DNA of 6,638 nucleotides from an uncultured Clostridia bacterium. Its GTDB lineage: Bacteria; Bacillota; Clostridia; Lachnospirales; Anaerotignaceae. Shown in pieces: positions 3,176 through 6,638 of the stretch. A program made the position numbers and the translations under genes. The stretch's first letter is position 1; every line of letters begins with the position of its first letter. The stretch is taken from NCBI GenBank assembly GCA_910586765.1, contig CAJUJJ010000066.1, forward strand, positions 1 to 6,638. Direction: 5' to 3'. Under the pieces are notes generated by a model that saw nothing but the letters and a program-made list of their open reading frames with translations, did no database searches and was not told the origin of the DNA.

Positions 3176-5966
3176 ATATATTAAGGAATATCTTGTATCA
3201 CTTGGTATGCAGGATAATTTTACTGAAAAGTTGGGAGAAGCACTTGAAGAAGCAGATGAAGAAGTAGATAGTTTTGCAAAAGGATTTGCAAAAAAATTTG
3301 TAACTGCGGGTGCAGCAGTGGTTTCACTGATTGGAGCAACCAGTGTAGGGATAGCAAAATTTTTAAATCATATAGCAAATGCAGAACAAGAGGTAGCAGA
3401 TTATGCAGAAGAAATAGGAAAAAGCAGAGAAGAAGCCTATCGCTTAAAAGCAGCACTTGACGCTATGGGCGTATCTATGGAAGATATAGAAGCAAGCGAA
3501 GAATTGCAGGAACAGTTTAAAATACTGCAGGAAGACGCACAAAAAATACAAATACCAGATATGTCTACAGGAGTACAGCAAGTAAGTGATATGAAAGTAG
3601 AATTTTTAAGACTGAAACAAATCGGCATGCTTGCCCTTACATGGATAGGACATTATACTATGAAATATTTACATCAGCCTCTTGAAAAAGCAAAACAACT
3701 ATTTGGTAGTTTGAATGATGTCGTATTAAAAAATATTCCAAAATGGTCAAAAAGTATGGGCTTTTTTCTCTCCTCTATTATGCGATTAGGGCTTACTATT
3801 ATAAGAGGAGCAAAGGCAATATTTAACGCCATCAAAAAAATATTTGATATGATACCAAAAGAAATCAAAATTGTAACGGCGTTATTAGCTGCACTAGCAT
3901 TATTTATTAAAGCAGGTCCTATAGGAAAATTGATGTTTATTATTACAGCTGCATTGCTTTTGTTAGAAGACTTTTTTGTTTATATAGATGGTGGAGAGGC
4001 TTTACTTGGTGGATTTTGGCAAAAGCTCATTGATATTTATAACGCATTAAAAGAGAGTGGAGCAATAGAAAAGTTTAAACAATCTTTTGTTGACGCTATG
4101 GAATATATCAAGCAAGGGATATTAAATACAAAAGATTTTATAAAAGACCTTTTTCAACAATTTCAAGACAGCGGTTCTATAGAAAAAATACAAAAATTAT
4201 TTTTAAAATTAGGAGAAATATTACTTTTAATAATAGATACTTTAAAAAATGTGGGTAGGGCGTTTTTAGATAGTTTCGGAGGAAAAGGCAAAACATTTTT
4301 AGAGTGGATAGTATCTGTTGGACTGCCAGCATTACTTAATTTGTTAAATGGTGTTGTAAGTGTTGTAAAAGGAATATTAATTGTTGTTAATAAATTCAGT
4401 TCTTTAGAAGGTGTCATAAAAGGAATTGGTATGGCTTTTTTAACTTGGAAAGTAGGAAAAGGTCTTGGAAAAGAAATTGATAACATTAAAAAGAAAATTG
4501 AAAGCACTAAAGAAAAAATAATATCCACTACAGAAAGAATGAATAAATTTGCTAAAAGCTGGGAAGAAAGCAAAAATACTCCAAAAAGTGTTCCAAAGGA
4601 AATCAAGGGCTGGAAAGAAATTTTATCAGAATATAAAAAAGCAGCTTCAAAGTATTTTGTTGCATTAAAGCAAAAAGGGGTTGCAACTGTAAAAGAAGTT
4701 ACCAACAAAGGAATGTCTATTGTAAAAGGCATAGCAAATAAAGGAATGTCTGCTATCAAAAAGATTGCAGGTGTTGGAAAAAAAGCAGTGAATACTGTTG
4801 TAAAATATGGTGTCAAAGCAGGAAAAGGAGCCATCAGAGCAATAAAAACAGCAGGTACTATGATAGCAAAAGGAGTTAGTTCAGCAATTAGTTTTTTTAC
4901 TTCTCCTATGGGATTGATTGTATTAGCAGTAGCTGCACTAATTACCATTGCAATACTTGTTATCAAAAATTGGGATAAAGTAAAGGCATTTTTTATTGTT
5001 TTTGGCAATAAAGTAAAAGAAGTTATGACAACAGTAGTTAATTTTATACTGCAAAAATGGAATGCTTTTAAAGAAAAATTTGCAAGTTCGGATAGTTTTT
5101 TTGGCAGAGTAATGCAAGCGATTGCTACCATTATTGAAACCTATATAGGTATTTACATAGATTTTTTTAAAATGTTATGGGAAAATATTAAATTGATTTT
5201 TTCAGTAATAAAAAGTTTGATACAAGGTGATTTTGAAGGAGCCTATCAAGCTGTTGTTGCTATTTGGAATAACATTGTTGCATTTTTTAAAAATCTCATT
5301 TCAAAAGTAGTTGCTGCAATCAAACAAGTATTTTCTCCCATTGTAAATTGGTTTCAGAATAAAGTAAATGAAATTAAAAATAAATTTGCAAGTATACCAC
5401 AACATATCAAACAAAAGTTTACAGAAGCTGTAAACAATATTAAAAATGTTTTTGAACCTATTGTAGGCTGGTTTGAAGCAAAAGTTGCAAAAATAAAAGA
5501 TACTTTTAGTGGCATTGGAGAGAAATTAAGCGGTGTAAAAAATTTTGTATTTGGTGGAAAGAGTGAAAATGGCTATGCAGAAGGCGGACTTGTGACACAA
5601 CACCAAGTAGCAGAAATTGCAGAAGGAAATCAGCCAGAATTGATAGTACCATTAACTAAAAAAGATAGAGCAAAACAACTTTTGCAGCAAGGTGCAGATT
5701 ATTTAGGGCTTTCCCGATTTCAGCCAAAGCAATTACAAAAAGCAAAGGGATTTATGGAGCAGGCAGCGAATAATATGGCAAAGTTACAAACAGTATTGAC
5801 AGCGACAACATATCAAACAAATAATCAAAACGTATCTAATCAATATTTTATTGATATGACATCAAAATATACTATACATGATACATCAGGAAAACCACAG
5901 TCTACGGCAAGAGCAGTTGATAGAACTGTTCAGAAAAGAATAAGAAATTTGCAGGGAGCACTATAA
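3162..5966 (+). CDS. Tail tape measure protein
   Basis: A 934-residue tail tape measure protein, the internal rod that sets tail length and is ejected with the DNA. ATG at 3162 follows AGAGAGGTG and overlaps the previous frame by 14 bases. Seen: an N-terminal charged helix; hydrophobic segments at about residues 45-68, 235-275 (with AGPIGKLMFIITAALLLLED and then FFVYIDGGEALLGGFW, typical of prophage tape measures) and 578-602; a long Lys/Ala-rich helical region (430-570) with an 11-residue-type repeat NKGMSIVKGIA/NKGMSAIKKIA (515-536); two copies of a 40-residue unit starting VFxPIVxWF at 723 and 763; and near the C-terminus the tape-measure signature YAEGGLVTQ...AEGNQPELIVPL (805-831). Using the usual rule of about 0.15 nm per residue, the tail would be roughly 140 nm. 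The gene appears intact. Genes normally following it (LysM/baseplate proteins) are absent from the window. Confidence 0.93.
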   Translation: MPASEYIKEYLVSLGMQDNFTEKLGEALEEADEEVDSFAKGFAKKFVTAGAAVVSLIGATSVGIAKFLNHIANAEQEVADYAEEIGKSREEAYRLKAALDAMGVSMEDIEASEELQEQFKILQEDAQKIQIPDMSTGVQQVSDMKVEFLRLKQIGMLALTWIGHYTMKYLHQPLEKAKQLFGSLNDVVLKNIPKWSKSMGFFLSSIMRLGLTIIRGAKAIFNAIKKIFDMIPKEIKIVTALLAALALFIKAGPIGKLMFIITAALLLLEDFFVYIDGGEALLGGFWQKLIDIYNALKESGAIEKFKQSFVDAMEYIKQGILNTKDFIKDLFQQFQDSGSIEKIQKLFLKLGEILLLIIDTLKNVGRAFLDSFGGKGKTFLEWIVSVGLPALLNLLNGVVSVVKGILIVVNKFSSLEGVIKGIGMAFLTWKVGKGLGKEIDNIKKKIESTKEKIISTTERMNKFAKSWEESKNTPKSVPKEIKGWKEILSEYKKAASKYFVALKQKGVATVKEVTNKGMSIVKGIANKGMSAIKKIAGVGKKAVNTVVKYGVKAGKGAIRAIKTAGTMIAKGVSSAISFFTSPMGLIVLAVAALITIAILVIKNWDKVKAFFIVFGNKVKEVMTTVVNFILQKWNAFKEKFASSDSFFGRVMQAIATIIETYIGIYIDFFKMLWENIKLIFSVIKSLIQGDFEGAYQAVVAIWNNIVAFFKNLISKVVAAIKQVFSPIVNWFQNKVNEIKNKFASIPQHIKQKFTEAVNNIKNVFEPIVGWFEAKVAKIKDTFSGIGEKLSGVKNFVFGGKSENGYAEGGLVTQHQVAEIAEGNQPELIVPLTKKDRAKQLLQQGADYLGLSRFQPKQLQKAKGFMEQAANNMAKLQTVLTATTYQTNNQNVSNQYFIDMTSKYTIHDTSGKPQSTARAVDRTVQKRIRNLQGAL
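5328..5507 (+). repeat. Internal protein repeat in the tape measure gene
   Basis: Residues 723-742 (VFSPIVNWFQNKVNEIKNKF) and 763-782 (VFEPIVGWFEAKVAKIKDTF) are the same motif at a 40-residue spacing, identical at about 12 of 20 positions. Regularly spaced aromatic residues of this kind are usual in tape measure proteins and often mark contacts with the tail tube. Confidence 0.7.
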
Positions 5967-5971
5967 ATATA

Positions 5972-6000
5972 TTTACATTGTCAATAAATAATAGTATAAT
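5972..6000 (+). promoter_or_regulatory. Promoter of the type II toxin-antitoxin operon
   Basis: TTTACA (5972-5977), a 17-bp spacer and a perfect TATAAT (5995-6000). It starts five bases after the tape measure stop codon and gives a leader of about 25 bases before the antitoxin start. Operons of this class are usually repressed by the antitoxin and the toxin-antitoxin complex, but no clear palindromic operator could be identified by eye. Confidence 0.8.
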
Positions 6001-6030
6001 AGACATATAAATTTGAAAGAGGTGTTATTT

Positions 6031-6297
6031 ATGGCTCAAACAAATGTAAATATACGTATGGAAGAAAACCTAAAAAAACAATTTGATAATTTATGTAATG
6101 AGTTAGGATTAACTATGACATCTGCTATCAATATTTTTGCTAAAACAATGGTTAGACAAAGAGGTATTCCCTTTGAAGTATCACTTCATATACCAAATGA
6201 GGAAACACTACAAGCAATTGATGATGTTAACAATGAAAGAAATTTAAGCGGACCTTTTCATAGTGTTGCAGAACTAATGGAGGACTTAAATGCTTGA
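6031..6297 (+). CDS. dinJ: RelB/DinJ family antitoxin
   Basis: An 88-residue antitoxin that binds and inhibits the downstream toxin and would repress the operon promoter through an N-terminal ribbon-helix-helix domain. Seen: TNVNIRMEENLKKQFDNLCN (residues 4-23, strand plus first helix), ELGLTMTSAINIFAKTMVRQ (about 24-43, second helix), the RGIPFEVSL motif (44-52) characteristic of RelB/DinJ proteins, and a C-terminal segment ending VAELMEDLNA for toxin binding. ATG at 6031 is chosen because AGAGGTG ends six or seven bases upstream; an in-frame TTG at 6013 precedes the ribosome binding site and is unlikely. The stop overlaps the toxin start by eight bases, the tight coupling expected for this operon type. 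Confidence 0.9.
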   Translation: MAQTNVNIRMEENLKKQFDNLCNELGLTMTSAINIFAKTMVRQRGIPFEVSLHIPNEETLQAIDDVNNERNLSGPFHSVAELMEDLNA

Positions 6298-6562
6298 TAT
6301 TCTATATTCTACGAAGTTTAAAAAAGATTATAAAAATATAATAAAAAGAGGATATAATCTTAAATTGCTAGAAAATGTTTTAGAAATATTGTGTAATGAA
6401 CAACCATTACCACCAAAATATAAAGACCATAGCTTATCTGGTGATTATCAAGGGCATAGAGAATGTCATATTATGCCTGATTGGCTATTAATTTATAAAA
6501 TAAATCATAATACATTGATACTTACTTTAACAAGGACAGGAACGCATAGTGATTTATTTTGA
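6290..6562 (+). CDS. yafQ: YafQ-type mRNA interferase toxin (RelE superfamily)
   Basis: A 90-residue toxin that, by family knowledge, cleaves mRNA on the ribosome. Seen: N-terminal ILYSTKFKKDYKNIIKRGYN, then KYKDHSLSGDYQGHRECHI, PDWLLIYKI and the C-terminal TRTGTHSDLF. The residues used for catalysis and substrate handling in E. coli YafQ (His50, His63, Asp67, His87 and Phe91) correspond to His47, His60, Asp64, His86 and Phe90 here, so the active site looks complete. GGAGG (6279-6283) is six bases before the ATG, inside the end of the antitoxin gene. Length is normal for the family. The module has its own promoter and could stabilise the prophage region; that role is inferred. Confidence 0.92.
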   Translation: MLDILYSTKFKKDYKNIIKRGYNLKLLENVLEILCNEQPLPPKYKDHSLSGDYQGHRECHIMPDWLLIYKINHNTLILTLTRTGTHSDLF

Positions 6563-6567
6563 AAACA

Positions 6568-6607
6568 TCTACTTTAAATTAAGTTGGATCATAGTCAATA
6601 AAGTAGA
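6568..6607. repeat. Inverted repeat after the toxin gene
   Basis: TCTACTTTA (6568-6576) and TAAAGTAGA (6599-6607) are perfect 9-bp inverted copies separated by 22 bases. An A-rich run follows (6610-6625), not a T tract, so it is not a convincing terminator for the + strand operon. It might be a transcript-stabilising hairpin, a protein site, or part of a mobile-element end lying beyond the window. No coding potential is seen from 6563 to 6638. Confidence 0.4.
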
Positions 6608-6638
6608 CAGAAAAAAAGAAAAAAATAGTACCAACTAA

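Noticed and set aside
4163..5131. Long minus-strand open frame of 322 codons opposite the tape measure gene
   Set aside because: It is rich in Phe, Ile, Thr and Leu with no recognisable motif and no ribosome binding site, as expected for the complement of a Lys/Ala-rich gene. The + strand tape measure reading has clear family signatures.
5955..5982. Minus-strand TTGACA upstream of the DinJ/YafQ operon as a divergent promoter
   Set aside because: No -10 box lies at 16-18 bp from it (the nearest TATAGT is 13 bp away), and the leftward sequence is only the tape measure gene's antisense.

Overview
The window is AT-rich and reads as a low-GC Bacillota genome, probably a gut-type clostridium. The grounds are strong GGAGG-type ribosome binding sites, near-consensus sigma-A promoters, intrinsic terminators with T tracts, and gene families typical of clostridial prophages. 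All recognisable protein genes are on the + strand. The bulk is the tail-morphogenesis segment of a contractile-tailed (myovirus-like) prophage or prophage remnant.

Layout. Positions 1-73 look non-phage and carry a minus-strand ribosome binding site and -10 box for a gene beginning just off the left edge. A neck/tail-terminator protein gene follows (to 547), apparently missing its 5' end. Next is a DUF3383 tail-sheath-like gene (525-1690), broken by a one-base frame change in a run of seven A's at 748-754. Between the sheath and tube genes (1691-2060) sits a compact type I toxin-antitoxin locus: an almost perfect promoter, a Shine-Dalgarno-sequestering hairpin, a 28-residue holin-like membrane toxin, and a convergent antisense RNA with its own promoter and terminator. 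The tail cassette then resumes with a DUF3277 tail tube protein (2075-2506), a tail assembly chaperone (2523-2990) with a -1-frame extension (to 3175) preceded by tandem slippery heptamers, and a 934-residue tape measure protein (3162-5966). In place of the expected baseplate genes there is a type II toxin-antitoxin operon (6031-6562, RelB/DinJ antitoxin and YafQ-type mRNA interferase) with its own promoter. The last 76 bases are non-coding and contain an inverted repeat.

How it fits together. The sheath, tube, chaperone, tape measure and neck proteins would jointly build a contractile tail. Two different addiction modules, type I RNA-regulated and type II protein-regulated, lie on either side of the tube-to-tape-measure block, each with an independent promoter. 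With a clipped neck gene, a frameshifted sheath and no baseplate genes after the tape measure, the locus may be a decaying prophage fragment retained in part by its toxin-antitoxin modules; that is inference. The strongest observations are the complete type I locus, which is easily missed because the toxin is only 28 codons, and the probable programmed -1 frameshift in the tail chaperone pair.
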